Positions 31,783 to 41,018 of a DNA stretch of 64,000 nucleotides are shown here, piece by piece. The stretch is from Prochlorococcus sp. AG-347-K15. GTDB lineage: Bacteria; Cyanobacteriota; Cyanobacteriia; PCC-6307; Cyanobiaceae. Below the pieces are notes generated by a model that had not been told where the DNA came from, did no database searches, and worked only from the letters and a program-made list of their open reading frames with translations. Position numbers and translations under genes: made by a program. The stretch covers positions 1-64,000 of the forward strand of contig QCCC01000002.1 of NCBI GenBank assembly GCA_003281415.1, read 5' to 3'. How positions within the stretch are numbered: the stretch's first letter is position 1; each line of letters begins with the position of its first letter.

Positions 31783-32532
31783 ATGCAGAATCTTGTATCA
31801 AAAAAAGAAGAAGAGGAAAGAAGGTTAAAAGCTTTAGCAGAATATAGGATTTTGGGAACCAAGCCAGAATCATGTTATGACGATATTACAAAAATTGCTG
31901 CTACAACCTGTAATGTGCCTATTTCTTTAATGACTTTGGTAGACAAAGATAAACAATGGTTTAAATCCAAAATAGGACTTCAAATATCAGAAACTAAAAG
32001 AGATTGGTCTTTTTGTACACATGCAATAAAAGAAAATAGTCCATTAATTATTCATGATGCTTTCCAAGATGAAAGATTTATAAATAATCCATTGGTAACT
32101 GGAGATCCAAAGATTCGTTTTTATGCAGGTTTTCCCCTTAGAAATAGTGATGGTAATAAGCTTGGAACTCTTTGTGTAATAGACAGAAAGCCAGGAAATC
32201 TAACTACACAACAATTTAATATTATGGAATTATTATCCAAGCAAATAGTTTCATTTTTAGAGCTTAGAAAAAAGTCATTAAATTTGCTAGATGCTTTATC
32301 TAATTTGCATAAACAGGAAGGGATTTTATCTGTATGTTCATATTGCAGAGAAGTGAAAAATAAGGAGGGCGATTGGATGCATTTAGAAAAATATCTTTCG
32401 AAAATTAGTGATATTAGATTCAGTCATGGGGTTTGTGATAATTGTATGGAAAAACATTTCCCAGATGTAATCGAAGTATGGAATAAAAAGGATTTTTTTG
32501 AAGATGGCCAGAAAAGGTATTTAGAGACTTAG
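31783..32532 (+). CDS. GAF-domain protein with a C-terminal cysteine domain (249 aa)
   Basis: Residues about 25-160 form a GAF domain (PISLMTLVDKDKQWFKSKIG, then FCTHAI and a GFPLRNSDGNKLGTLCVID end), the type found in sensor kinases. After a short helix comes VCSYCREVKNKEGDWMHLEK, then FSHGVCDNCMEKHFPD: a C-x2-C ... C-x2-C module that often accompanies GAF/PAS sensors. There is no kinase or cyclase domain, so it may sense a ligand or metal and signal through a partner. ATG 31783 follows GGTGAAG. Confidence 0.85.
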   Translation: MQNLVSKKEEEERRLKALAEYRILGTKPESCYDDITKIAATTCNVPISLMTLVDKDKQWFKSKIGLQISETKRDWSFCTHAIKENSPLIIHDAFQDERFINNPLVTGDPKIRFYAGFPLRNSDGNKLGTLCVIDRKPGNLTTQQFNIMELLSKQIVSFLELRKKSLNLLDALSNLHKQEGILSVCSYCREVKNKEGDWMHLEKYLSKISDIRFSHGVCDNCMEKHFPDVIEVWNKKDFFEDGQKRYLET

Positions 32533-32619
32533 ATTTAATCCCTTGCTTTTAAGTTATTAATTTATTTCTAAACAAATTCTTCATTTGGTGGTTAGGATTG
32601 TATAAATTTTGACTCGAAC

Positions 32620-33105
32620 ATGTTATTAGGATCTTTATTAACAGGTGAAATTGCTAAAAGTGCATTAGTAGCATATGTTCATTATTTAGGAATTATTTTG
32701 TGTTTCGGTTCTCTTTTGTTTGAAAGATTGACTCTCAAAGTAGGTCTTAATAGAAATGAGACGATCTCAATGATAATTGCAGATGTGGTTTATGGTTTGG
32801 CAGGAGTTGCAATATTAGTTACTGGGATTTTGCGTGTTAAGTATTTTGGTCAAGGAGGTGATTTCTATACAGGTAACCCTGTGTTTTGGATAAAAGTTTC
32901 TCTTTACATTCTGGTGGGATTACTTTCTTTATACCCAACAACCACATATATCTTATGGGCTATTCCATTAAGTAAGAATAAATTACCTGAAATATCTGAA
33001 AATCTAGTAAAGAGGTTCAGACTCATTATTACTACTGAATTAGTAGGCTTTGCAACAATACCTTTGTTTGCCACTCTTATGGCTAGAGGTGTAGGTTTAG
33101 GTTGA
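32620..33105 (+). CDS. DUF2214-family membrane protein (161 aa)
   Basis: Four hydrophobic helices, with YVHYLGIILCFGSLLFERLT near the start and the conserved ADVVYGLAGVAILVTGILRV. DUF2214 members are predicted membrane proteins common in cyanobacteria and proteobacteria; activity unknown. Its stop overlaps the TTG start of the following DUF1643 gene by 4 nt, so they are coupled. Confidence 0.85.
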   Translation: MLLGSLLTGEIAKSALVAYVHYLGIILCFGSLLFERLTLKVGLNRNETISMIIADVVYGLAGVAILVTGILRVKYFGQGGDFYTGNPVFWIKVSLYILVGLLSLYPTTTYILWAIPLSKNKLPEISENLVKRFRLIITTELVGFATIPLFATLMARGVGLG

Positions 33106-33638
33106 AAAATTTATTTCTAGAAAGAAATTGTTTAATAAGTGCTAACAAATTATATAGATGGAGTTTAAGTTATAAGATTTCTAAATCTACAAAGGAAATT
33201 ATTTTTATTGGTTTAAATCCCTCATTATCTGATGAAAATTTCTTAGATAATACAACAAAAAAGATAATCAAAATTTCGAAAAACAATTATTATGGCAAAG
33301 TAAAATTAATCAATCTATTTGCTCTTATTTCAAGCAAACCAGAAAAACTTTTTAATCACAAAGATCCTGTGGGTCATTTAAACAATAATCATATTAATAA
33401 AAACTTAAAACACTGGTCTGAAAATAAAAATTGTGATTTATGGTTAGGTTGGGGTAACAAAGGTAAATTTCTGAATAGAAATAAAAAAATATCAAAAAAA
33501 ATAATGCAATTTAACTCAATTAGGAAAAATAATTTTGATAATCCTCTGGGACCGCTTTTAATTAAGAAAACAATCAAAGATAATCCGATACATCCTCTTT
33601 ACTGTTCTGATAATTCCATCCTCCAATCTTATTTTTAG
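33102..33638 (+). CDS. DUF1643-family protein (178 aa)
   Basis: The pattern RWSLSYKISKSTKEIIFIGL, then NPSLSDENFLDNTTKKIIKI and LINLFALISSKP with a later LWLGWGNKGK is typical of DUF1643. Soluble alpha/beta. Function unknown. Uses a TTG start overlapping the DUF2214 stop. Confidence 0.8.
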   Translation: MKNLFLERNCLISANKLYRWSLSYKISKSTKEIIFIGLNPSLSDENFLDNTTKKIIKISKNNYYGKVKLINLFALISSKPEKLFNHKDPVGHLNNNHINKNLKHWSENKNCDLWLGWGNKGKFLNRNKKISKKIMQFNSIRKNNFDNPLGPLLIKKTIKDNPIHPLYCSDNSILQSYF

Positions 33639-33720
33639 GTAGTAAGGCTCAAATGCAAACCAGTATTTTTAGCTATTCCATTAAATATGTGTTAATTTCT
33701 ATTTGTTAAGTTAACCTTAT

Positions 33721-33849
33721 ATGAAAATTTCAAAGCAACTAAATAAACTAAAAAACTTGAATGTTGAGGCAGAAAAATGTTCTACGAGAGAAGAAGCAAA
33801 AAAAATAATTAATAAAGCAAATAAAGCACAAAGTAAAATTAACAAATAA
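33721..33849 (+). CDS. Small basic helical protein (42 aa)
   Basis: MKISKQLNKLKNLNVEAEKC then STREEAKKIINKANKAQSKI. Lysine-rich single-helix protein, possibly nucleic-acid binding or a coiled coil. Weak evidence beyond composition. Confidence 0.45.
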   Translation: MKISKQLNKLKNLNVEAEKCSTREEAKKIINKANKAQSKINK

Positions 33850-33935
33850 ATAAAAATTAATTTCACTTATTCATAATTTATAATTTTCAAAATATTTAAT
33901 TAAAACAAATACACCATATTTATTTCTTAGTATTT

Positions 33936-34667
33936 ATGTCTTTGAAAATAATTAAAATAAGGAAATCTCACGAAAGATTTAGATCGACTAGAGAATGGCT
34001 AAATTCGATGCATTCATTTTCTTTCGCAGAGCATAGAGATCCAGAATGGGATAATTTTGGGAAAATTAGAGTTATAAACGAAGATATTATTTCTCCTAAT
34101 GCAGGATTTAATACGCATTCTCATGCAAATATGGAAATAATTACTATCGTAACAAAAGGAGCAATAACTCATAGAGACTCGTTAAATAATCTTGGAAAAA
34201 TTCACAAAGATGAAGTACAAGTTATGTCCGCAGGTACTGGAATCTCTCATAGCGAGAAGAATGAAGAAAATGAGACCTGTAAATTGTTCCAGATTTGGAT
34301 ATATCCTCAAAAAGAAAATATCAAACCCCAATATGATCAAATTTCATTAAATGAAAAGTTGTGGGATAATCTTATTTTTAATTACAAAGACGTAAAAAAT
34401 AATAAGCTTTTTCTAAATCAAAGTATTTCCTTATGGCGTTGTAAATATAAGCCAATTAAAGAAAAAAAATTGCCATTAAAAATCGATAAATATAATTGGA
34501 TACAAATAATAGAAGGTAATCTTTTATTAAAAAGTAAAGACTCTAATTCAAATATATATCTCGAATCTGGAGATGGCTTGGGTTTTGAAGTTAATTATTA
34601 TGATGATGTCTCTATAGATACTGAAAAAGAACTGGATTTTCTCTTATTTTCCATGCCTTCCTTGTAA
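33936..34667 (+). CDS. Pirin-family protein (243 aa)
   Basis: Bicupin of the pirin/YhhW type. The N-terminal domain has GFNTHSHANMEIITIVTKGA with the metal-binding H-x-H and E, and the third ligand in GTGISHSEKNE. The second cupin (about 150-240) is degenerate. Related proteins are quercetin dioxygenases or stress-response metalloproteins; the native substrate in cyanobacteria is unknown. Full length and intact. Confidence 0.88.
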   Translation: MSLKIIKIRKSHERFRSTREWLNSMHSFSFAEHRDPEWDNFGKIRVINEDIISPNAGFNTHSHANMEIITIVTKGAITHRDSLNNLGKIHKDEVQVMSAGTGISHSEKNEENETCKLFQIWIYPQKENIKPQYDQISLNEKLWDNLIFNYKDVKNNKLFLNQSISLWRCKYKPIKEKKLPLKIDKYNWIQIIEGNLLLKSKDSNSNIYLESGDGLGFEVNYYDDVSIDTEKELDFLLFSMPSL

Positions 34668-34680
34668 TTTATACGTTACT

Positions 34681-34995
34681 TTACCCATCAAAACCTTTAT
34701 TAAATGCATTTAAAGCTTGCAAAGCCATATTAAGGTGAACTTCCATAGCACCAAGAGCAATTAAAGAATTCGGTGATTTATCTTTTAGTAAATTCTCTTT
34801 TCTTTTTGATAACTCATTAACTACTTTCTTAGTTGATGCTTCCCACTTGTTTATTAACTCTTCAAATTCTCTTTTTTCGGGACTTTCTATTTCTGCTAAT
34901 TCATCAGAAAAATGAGAATCTTTTTGTGCCTTAAGCATCAAGTAACTTAATTTTTTATGGCTTATTGCTTGAGGTAAATTGTTAGATTCACTCAT
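34681..34995 (-). CDS. Conserved-looking helical protein (104 aa)
   Basis: All-helical and charged: MSESNNLPQAISHKKLSYLM, a middle EFEELINKWEASTKKVVNEL, and a C-terminal helix GAMEVHLNMALQALNAF. Soluble; no enzymatic motif. Convergent with the pirin gene, 13 nt apart. The C-terminal helix looks like a conserved motif, but I do not recognise the family. Confidence 0.6.
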   Translation of the reverse strand: MSESNNLPQAISHKKLSYLMLKAQKDSHFSDELAEIESPEKREFEELINKWEASTKKVVNELSKRKENLLKDKSPNSLIALGAMEVHLNMALQALNAFNKGFDG

Positions 34996-35096
34996 TACTA
35001 GTAGTTAATTTATAGTCAAAATCTAACTAATTTAGTGAATATTAGCTAGAGGGGAGACGGTTGTGATGACCGACCTGAAAATTACGAAATGATACT

Positions 35097-36512
35097 TTAA
35101 CAAAAAATGGATTTATTAACCTTTAATTTTTCACTTATTAGTTTCTTGAAATAATCTCCACGTTCTTCATAATTTTTAAATTGATCAAAACTAGAGCATG
35201 AAGGTGAGAATAATAATGTTCCAACCCTATTATTTTGTAAATAATGAAAAACAAAATTTAAAAGCTCTTTTAGTTCTGAAAATTCAAAAATATTTTTTTT
35301 AAATCCTTCATTAATAAGCGCCATTTTTAGGACTTTTGAGCTTTCTCCAAAAAGGAAAACACATTTAACTTTTTTCTCTAAAACTTTTATCCACTCACTA
35401 TATTCATTCCCTTTTAATCTACCCCCAGCAATGATTATTATTTGACCTTCAATTGAATTTATTCCTGCAATAGATGAGTCAAAATTTGTAGCTTTACTAT
35501 CATTAATTATTTCTATATCATTATTTTTATAAATTGTTTCCATCCTATGGGGTAATTGTTTGTAATTAGATAAAGAATCTTTAATCTTCTTCCCAGATAA
35601 TCCAACTTTTCTAGCTGCTGCAATTACCAATAAAAGATTTTGAAGATTATGCATTCCTTTTAAAGAAAAATGTTCAAGTTTGAATAATTTCTTTCCTCTC
35701 TCAAAAATGTATGCTTTATCATCTATCCAATAATCGCATTGAATAAAATTTGATTTATCGAAACTAGTTGTTATCCAAACCCCACTTGATAGCGAACTGT
35801 AGTGATTTCTCAGGTTTTTATCGTCATAATTATAAATTCTAAAATCAGATTTTTCTAGCAAGCTTTTTTTTATGTTGAAATAGTTTTCAAGTGTTTTATG
35901 TCTTTCAAGATGATCTTCTGTGAAGGTTGTCCATATTCCAATATTAGGTTTTACTTCTGGAGATATTTCTATTTGATAACTGCTTAATTCAGCTACAACC
36001 CAATCAATTTTTTCATGTTTTTTGGAGTGAGCATATTTACATAAAGGTGTACCAATATTTCCAGCAAAAGGAGCATTTAATCCAGTATCACAGAGTATAT
36101 GGCTTAGTAAATGAGTAACAGTAGTCTTGCCATTAGTGCCAGTAATACCTATCCAATTTGTGTCTTTTAAAATTTCCCATGCAACATTAATTTCTCCAAT
36201 TACTTTAATTCCCTTTTTTTTTAATTCAATAATAGTTATATGGTCATAAGGTATTGATGGACTTACAACAACAGATTCGATCTCTTTCACAAAAGGTTGA
36301 ATTTCTTCAAATACAAAATCTTTATTCAGAGAAACTAGTATATTAAGCTCTTCTAATTCTGTTTTTCTTTCTAAGAATTCTATCCCATCTTTACTTTCCC
36401 AAACAATTACTCTCTTATTGATGCTTCTCAAATACTTGGCAGCCCAAAATCCAGATTTACCTAATCCAATTACAAGATTAATATTTCCTTTATTAAAATG
36501 ATTATCTATCAT
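35097..36512 (-). CDS. murD: UDP-N-acetylmuramoylalanine--D-glutamate ligase (MurD)
   Basis: ATP-dependent addition of D-glutamate to UDP-MurNAc-L-Ala in the cytoplasmic stage of peptidoglycan synthesis. The N-terminal Rossmann domain begins [16 protein letters not shown]; the Mur ATP-binding loop is [16 protein letters not shown]; the ligase domain has the [19 protein letters not shown]-like stretch typical of MurD ([20 protein letters not shown]). ATG 36512 (MIDNHFNKG) fits the family better than the track start at 36560. Intact, 471 aa. Confidence 0.93.
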   Translation of the reverse strand: MIDNHFNKGNINLVIGLGKSGFWAAKYLRSINKRVIVWESKDGIEFLERKTELEELNILVSLNKDFVFEEIQPFVKEIESVVVSPSIPYDHITIIELKKKGIKVIGEINVAWEILKDTNWIGITGTNGKTTVTHLLSHILCDTGLNAPFAGNIGTPLCKYAHSKKHEKIDWVVAELSSYQIEISPEVKPNIGIWTTFTEDHLERHKTLENYFNIKKSLLEKSDFRIYNYDDKNLRNHYSSLSSGVWITTSFDKSNFIQCDYWIDDKAYIFERGKKLFKLEHFSLKGMHNLQNLLLVIAAARKVGLSGKKIKDSLSNYKQLPHRMETIYKNNDIEIINDSKATNFDSSIAGINSIEGQIIIIAGGRLKGNEYSEWIKVLEKKVKCVFLFGESSKVLKMALINEGFKKNIFEFSELKELLNFVFHYLQNNRVGTLLFSPSCSSFDQFKNYEERGDYFKKLISEKLKVNKSIFC

Positions 36513-36612
36513 TAAATTTATAATTGAATTTATATTAATTGTGTTTAAGGGGTAATTCAATCATGAGACCTTTCTTCAGTATTTATAGTATTCTCCAAAG
36601 AAAAATTAATTA

Positions 36613-36879
36613 ATGGAAGAAAATACTGCAAAATATTGGTTCTCTTGGTTTTATGAAAAGTGGGAGAAAAATGCTCCAGGTGAATTAATTGAAAACGGTT
36701 TAACTCCGTCTCAGATTGCTGAGCGCTTTGTTAATGAAAACCATGATAGTTTTATAGAATTGTCAAAAAAAATTGATGAAAAAAATTATGATGCCTTAAT
36801 AGAATTTATGAAGCTCTCAGAGAGTGAATTACATATCTTGAAGTATTTTCTAAAGTTAGTAAAAATGAAAAATTTATAA
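36613..36879 (+). CDS. Hypothetical protein (88 aa), paralogue of 25822-26148
   Basis: YWFSWFYEKWEKNAPGELIE, then SQIAERFVNEN and IEFMKLSESELHILKYFLKL. Same order and spacing of motifs as the 108-aa protein at 25822 but with a shorter N-terminus and no basic tail. Small, helical, acidic. Divergent from murD. Overlaps the SDR gene by 6 nt at the 3' ends. Confidence 0.65.
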   Translation: MEENTAKYWFSWFYEKWEKNAPGELIENGLTPSQIAERFVNENHDSFIELSKKIDEKNYDALIEFMKLSESELHILKYFLKLVKMKNL

Positions 36880-37803
36880 GAAGTTAGTAAGTATTTCAAG
36901 GCTTTTTTCCCATAAATTTTTTCTTTCTTTTTTACTCATAGCGTAAGGAGAAGTAGGGGATAGTTTTGGATGACCTCTGAAATTAAATCTAGGACCATAA
37001 TGGTCGCCGCCTCTTGCATCTGGAGAAGTAGCTGCAAAAAGTTGAGGTAAAGCACCCATCTCAGCAGTTTGAAAAATAGGGCTAAATAATTCCAAGGAGA
37101 AAATTTCTAATGGACTAGGGTTAGGTTTTTGAGCAGTAAAGAGATTTGTTTTTGCAATTCCTGGGTGAGCAGCTAAAGAAAGTATATTTTTGTGCTTTAA
37201 GTTTTCATTTAGTTCCAAAGCAAACATTACATTTGCCAATTTGCTATTGGAGTAAGATTCCCATTTGTTGTAATATTTCTCAGCTTTAAGATTTTCCCAA
37301 CCAACTTTGCCAAAAAATTGTGCTCCAGAAGTAACCGTCACTATTCTAGATTCTTCTTTTTTTTCAATAATTGGAAGTAGCTTTAGGGTCAAAAGCATGT
37401 GAGCTAGATGATTAACTGCAAATTGTATTTCATATCCCTGGGCACTAAGAGTTTTAGGCGGATGCATAATGCCTGCATTATTAATTAGTAAATCCAAATT
37501 TTCAAAATTATCAAAAATTTTGAACTGAACTTCAACAATATTTTTTAAATCTGACAAATCTAATTCTAAAGGTGTAAATAATCCTTCAGGGTTAAGAAAT
37601 TTAAGTTTTTTGATAGTTTGATTAGCTTTTTCAAGCGATCTACAAGCTATAACAACATGAGCATTTTTTTCTGCTAAGGCCTTTGCAGTGTAGTATCCAA
37701 GACCACTATTCGCACCAGTAATTAGCGCTGTTTTACCTGTAAGGTTTGGAATATTAGATGTTTCCCAGTTAGAGATTTTAGGTCTTGAAATAGTGGCAGT
37801 CAT
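36874..37803 (-). CDS. Short-chain dehydrogenase/reductase (309 aa)
   Basis: SDR fold with TGANSGLGYYTAKALAEK (NADPH loop TGxxxGxG), the NNAG element (LLINNAGIMHPP), and the catalytic YSNSK (Y-x3-K). The extended length and FSLELF...GGDHYGP region put it in the retinol dehydrogenase/protochlorophyllide-reductase-like branch. Substrate unknown. Confidence 0.85.
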   Translation of the reverse strand: MTATISRPKISNWETSNIPNLTGKTALITGANSGLGYYTAKALAEKNAHVVIACRSLEKANQTIKKLKFLNPEGLFTPLELDLSDLKNIVEVQFKIFDNFENLDLLINNAGIMHPPKTLSAQGYEIQFAVNHLAHMLLTLKLLPIIEKKEESRIVTVTSGAQFFGKVGWENLKAEKYYNKWESYSNSKLANVMFALELNENLKHKNILSLAAHPGIAKTNLFTAQKPNPSPLEIFSLELFSPIFQTAEMGALPQLFAATSPDARGGDHYGPRFNFRGHPKLSPTSPYAMSKKERKNLWEKSLEILTNFL

Positions 37804-37911
37804 TTAGTAGTCCTGCAAATTGTTTTGGAATTTAACCAAAATTTAGTTACTTTCCCACTGTAAATAATGGAAGTCAGTATCGTGAGATCTTATTGAAGGT
37901 ACTATTTAATA

Positions 37912-38661
37912 TTATTTTTCAATTGCATATTGCCATTCGTTATTTTGAGATAAACTTTTCTCTCTAAGTAACTGTAATTTCCTACTATTTATTTTTATAA
38001 CTATCCCATTAGTTGGATATTTCGCAAATATTTTTTTCTCTAACCAATGTTTTTTATATATTTGGATTTCGCTTGTATGATTTGTGAAGTAACTGTCAGG
38101 GGTGCTGAAGCCACATTTTTTAAGATAGTTAAGGGTTTCGTATTGATTAAGTCTTCCATTAAGTATTTGGAAACAGCAAAGGCGGAGACTTTCTCCAATC
38201 CCTTTCTTATCATTGAGGTATTTTCTTGTAATTCTTTGGGAAATGCCGGCAACTTGGTTTGTAGCGTATAGTTCACCTCTAATTTGAAAATCTCGTTTGA
38301 TAGGAATACAATCGGGGACATTTTTAATTTGTTTAATTTTGCTTGAGACATCAAATCCTTTTTTTGTAATAGCTTTTTTAAACTTGCCATCTAAATATCT
38401 AATTGCAATAGCACAGCCATCAATTTTTGGTTGAATGCTTAATCTTGTTTTTGTTAATAAACTTTCCAAAAATTCTTTATAGTTTTCTTTGGCTAATTTT
38501 GGTAAAAGTTTATTATTTTTTTGATTAAAGTAGTCAGCCTCTGGATCAACAGGAATATAGAGTTTTTGAAGTTGCTTAAATGCATTATCCGAAATTATGC
38601 CTTTACCTATTCTGTATTGTTCATCTAGATACTTAACATCTCTCACTAATAAGTTATTCAT
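37912..38661 (-). CDS. Stand-alone LigA-type adenylation domain (249 aa)
   Basis: Resembles the nucleotidyltransferase domain of NAD-dependent DNA ligase: PKIDGCAIAIRY with the adenylated lysine in KIDG (79-82), RGELY (128-132), GIVIKIN (219-225) and an ending NEWQYAIEK that corresponds to the W-x-I-A-x-K-F motif. The zinc finger, OB fold, helix-hairpin-helix and BRCT domains of a full ligase (about 670 aa) are all absent, and the DGxxGED segment is degenerate. It is either a ligase fragment or a small adenylating enzyme. A shadow ORF in another frame is not real. Confidence 0.75.
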   Translation of the reverse strand: MNNLLVRDVKYLDEQYRIGKGIISDNAFKQLQKLYIPVDPEADYFNQKNNKLLPKLAKENYKEFLESLLTKTRLSIQPKIDGCAIAIRYLDGKFKKAITKKGFDVSSKIKQIKNVPDCIPIKRDFQIRGELYATNQVAGISQRITRKYLNDKKGIGESLRLCCFQILNGRLNQYETLNYLKKCGFSTPDSYFTNHTSEIQIYKKHWLEKKIFAKYPTNGIVIKINSRKLQLLREKSLSQNNEWQYAIEK

Positions 38662-38937
38662 AATAATTTTGATAAATATTTAAAAATCTTTTAGAAAAAA
38701 TCATTAAATAAAGATTGGAAAATTAAAATTAGATCTAAAAAGTAATTGACCACTAAATATCCTCCTACGCAGAGAGCGAGTTAAGAGTATAAAATGTACT
38801 GATCGAGCGTTTAAATTAAATACTTCAATCAAACATATTTACTTAAAAGTGAAGTAGAAAATTTTAAGGATTAATTTGCAGGCAAATTTTTGAAATTTCT
38901 ATCAATACAGAAAAAAATTTTTTAAAGTTATGAGAAA

Positions 38938-40092
38938 ATGTCATTTTTATTAAAAGCTCAAAATACCTGGGAAAATTTTGCGAAATACAAAATTAATGAT
39001 TATGCAAAATTAAGAAATTTTGATTTTGGGCCAAATAATGAAAGTTCAGTTTCAAAATTATCGCCTTTCATTACTCATAGAATATTATCGGAATATGATC
39101 TGATCCATGATATTAAAAGTAAGTACAAAATCAAAAATTCAACTAAATTTGTTGAAGAAATATTTTGGAGAGTTTACTGGAAAGGGTGGATGGAAAATAG
39201 ACCTAAAGTCTGGAGAAATTTTATTTCAGAAAACAATCTCAATTTTGATTATGAGCTATATGAAAGTGCAATTAATGGCAATACAGAATTAGATTTTTTT
39301 AATTCTTGGGTCCATGAATTAAAGCAGTACAACTATTTGCATAACCATACAAGAATGTGGTTTGCGAGTACTTGGATATTTAATTTAGGCCTCCCATGGC
39401 AATTGGGAGCAAAGTTTTTCTTTAAATATCTTTTTGATGGAGATGCTTCATCTAATCTCCTTAGCTGGAGATGGGTCGGAGGATTACAAACGAAGGGAAA
39501 ACAATATCTTTTTTCATCATCAAACCTTAGAAAGTTTTCAAATAATAGATTTAATGTAGAAAAAATAAGTAATCAACAAATTTTTATTGAAGAATCTAAT
39601 CAAATACCATTTGAAGATGAGATTTATAAAAATGATATGGATCCTAAATCAGATAATCTTATTATGTTTGAAAATGATCTGCACCTTGCAACCCTTAAAA
39701 ATTTACTTCCAAGCTATAAAAAAGTATTTATTATCCTTTTAAAAAATGAACAAAGACAAATTAAATTGTCTGAATCTGTTTTGAAATTTAAACAAGATTT
39801 GGTCTCTGAATTTGTAGAGCAATTTGATAATGTTGTACAGATTGATCCTTATTCACTGGAAAATACTTTTAAAAATACCAACGAAATAGACATTATTTAT
39901 CCTGGAGTGGGAGAAAATTATGATTTCATAACTGAGTTTAAAAATTTACACCATAAAAAAATTTTTAATCTTGTGAGGGATGAAGATTTATATGCTTGGA
40001 AATTTGCTAAAAGAGGGTTTTTTAAATTTAAAGAAAATATTCCAAAAATAAATCATAGAATATTAGAAAATTTTTCAAAAAATAATTTTTAA
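38938..40092 (+). CDS. Photolyase/cryptochrome-like FAD protein, possibly permuted (384 aa)
   Basis: Residues about 40-205 match the FAD-binding helical domain of photolyases: FVEEIFWRVYWKGWMENRPK, YLHNHTRMWFASTWIFNLGL and FDGDASSNLLSWRWVGGLQT. The normal N-terminal alpha/beta antenna domain is missing; instead, residues about 240-370 form an alpha/beta segment (NLIMFENDLHLATLKNLL, then KKVFIILLKNEQ) that looks like that domain placed after the FAD domain. Marine cyanobacteria carry such short photolyase relatives; whether it repairs DNA or senses light is unknown. Confidence 0.75.
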   Translation: MSFLLKAQNTWENFAKYKINDYAKLRNFDFGPNNESSVSKLSPFITHRILSEYDLIHDIKSKYKIKNSTKFVEEIFWRVYWKGWMENRPKVWRNFISENNLNFDYELYESAINGNTELDFFNSWVHELKQYNYLHNHTRMWFASTWIFNLGLPWQLGAKFFFKYLFDGDASSNLLSWRWVGGLQTKGKQYLFSSSNLRKFSNNRFNVEKISNQQIFIEESNQIPFEDEIYKNDMDPKSDNLIMFENDLHLATLKNLLPSYKKVFIILLKNEQRQIKLSESVLKFKQDLVSEFVEQFDNVVQIDPYSLENTFKNTNEIDIIYPGVGENYDFITEFKNLHHKKIFNLVRDEDLYAWKFAKRGFFKFKENIPKINHRILENFSKNNF

Positions 40093-40132
40093 TTTAGTTG
40101 AATTCCTAACCAGAAAATAACCCTTTTAGTAA

Positions 40133-40152
40133 GTGAGTATAAATACTTATTT
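40133..40152 (+). repeat. 20-nt repeated motif, copy 2
   Basis: GTGAGTATAAATACTTATTT, one mismatch to 18564-18583, with an internal AGTATAAATACT palindrome. It lies 75 nt upstream of the DoxX gene and may be its -10 region. Confidence 0.35.
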
Positions 40153-40227
40153 AGGCGCGACTTTTGCTCTTTAATCCACGATGGATAATGTGACTAGTTA
40201 TTTTTACTTAAGGATAATTTTTTTATA

Positions 40228-40779
40228 GTGCTTTCAACAATTCTTACCAAGTCGTTTAGCAAAGATACTGCTTTATTAATTCTTAGAGTTATAACAGGAA
40301 CTGTTCTTATTCATCACGGTTATGAGAAACTAGCAAATATAGAAAATTTCGCTGATGCCTTCGTAAGACCGTTACATCTTCCATTCCCTATATTTTTATC
40401 TTACATAGCTGCATTTTCAGAAATAGGTGGTAGTTGGTTACTAATTATCGGCTTAGCCACAAGATTCGGAGCTTTGGCAATAGTTGGAACAATTTCTGTC
40501 GCTATATATCATGCACTTGTTACTTCAGGTTTTAATATTTTCTTACTAGAGCTTTTACTTTTATATTTCGCTTCAGCAACTTCAATTGCATTAACAGGTC
40601 CTGGTAATTTCTCCTTAGATGAAGTCATTATAAGAATTTTGAAATCAGAAGATGAGGAGGAAATTATACCTTCAACAAAATCAAAACCTTCCAAGCAAGT
40701 TGAAGTTAAAGAAGAAACAAGTAAAGGTGGCTTATTTCAATTTTTGCAAGCAAACATACTCTCGGATACTTCAAGCTAA
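40228..40779 (+). CDS. DoxX-family membrane protein (183 aa)
   Basis: Four helices with the classic DoxX start LLILRVITGTVLIHHGYEKL and the FSEIGGSWLLIIGLATRF segment, then a helix 4 followed by a polar, Lys/Glu-rich tail of about 45 residues. GTG start. Family linked to oxidative/thiol stress membrane complexes; exact role unknown. The second DoxX of the window (see 13512). Confidence 0.85.
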   Translation: MLSTILTKSFSKDTALLILRVITGTVLIHHGYEKLANIENFADAFVRPLHLPFPIFLSYIAAFSEIGGSWLLIIGLATRFGALAIVGTISVAIYHALVTSGFNIFLLELLLLYFASATSIALTGPGNFSLDEVIIRILKSEDEEEIIPSTKSKPSKQVEVKEETSKGGLFQFLQANILSDTSS

Positions 40780-40944
40780 CTTTTTAGGATAAAGGTTACT
40801 GATTAGTTCTAACCTTTTCCGATAACTGTTTCTCTTCTCAAGTTTTATCTTAATTGTTGCTTCAGAAAGACTTATAAATAGCCCTATAGCTGTGACCCAA
40901 GATAAAAATATAAAAGGGTTTTCTGGAATTTCTGAGAAATTCAT
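40771..40944 (-). CDS. Small membrane protein (57 aa)
   Basis: MNFSEIPENPFIFLSWVTAI then GLFISLSEATIKIKLEKRNS and a basic tail. One N-terminal helix, then a charged coiled region. Overlaps the 3' end of the DoxX gene by 9 nt. Not recognised. Confidence 0.5.
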   Translation of the reverse strand: MNFSEIPENPFIFLSWVTAIGLFISLSEATIKIKLEKRNSYRKRLELISNLYPKKLA

Positions 40945-41018
40945 GTGAATAATACTTCTTTTTTAAAACTGACTGATTACTATATGTTTTTCAACCTAAA
41001 TATACAATTTAGAAATAT

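Noticed and set aside
38040-38390. 116-aa minus ORF and 74-aa plus ORF inside the LigA-like gene
   Set aside because: Other frames of a gene with clear ligase motifs in its own frame.
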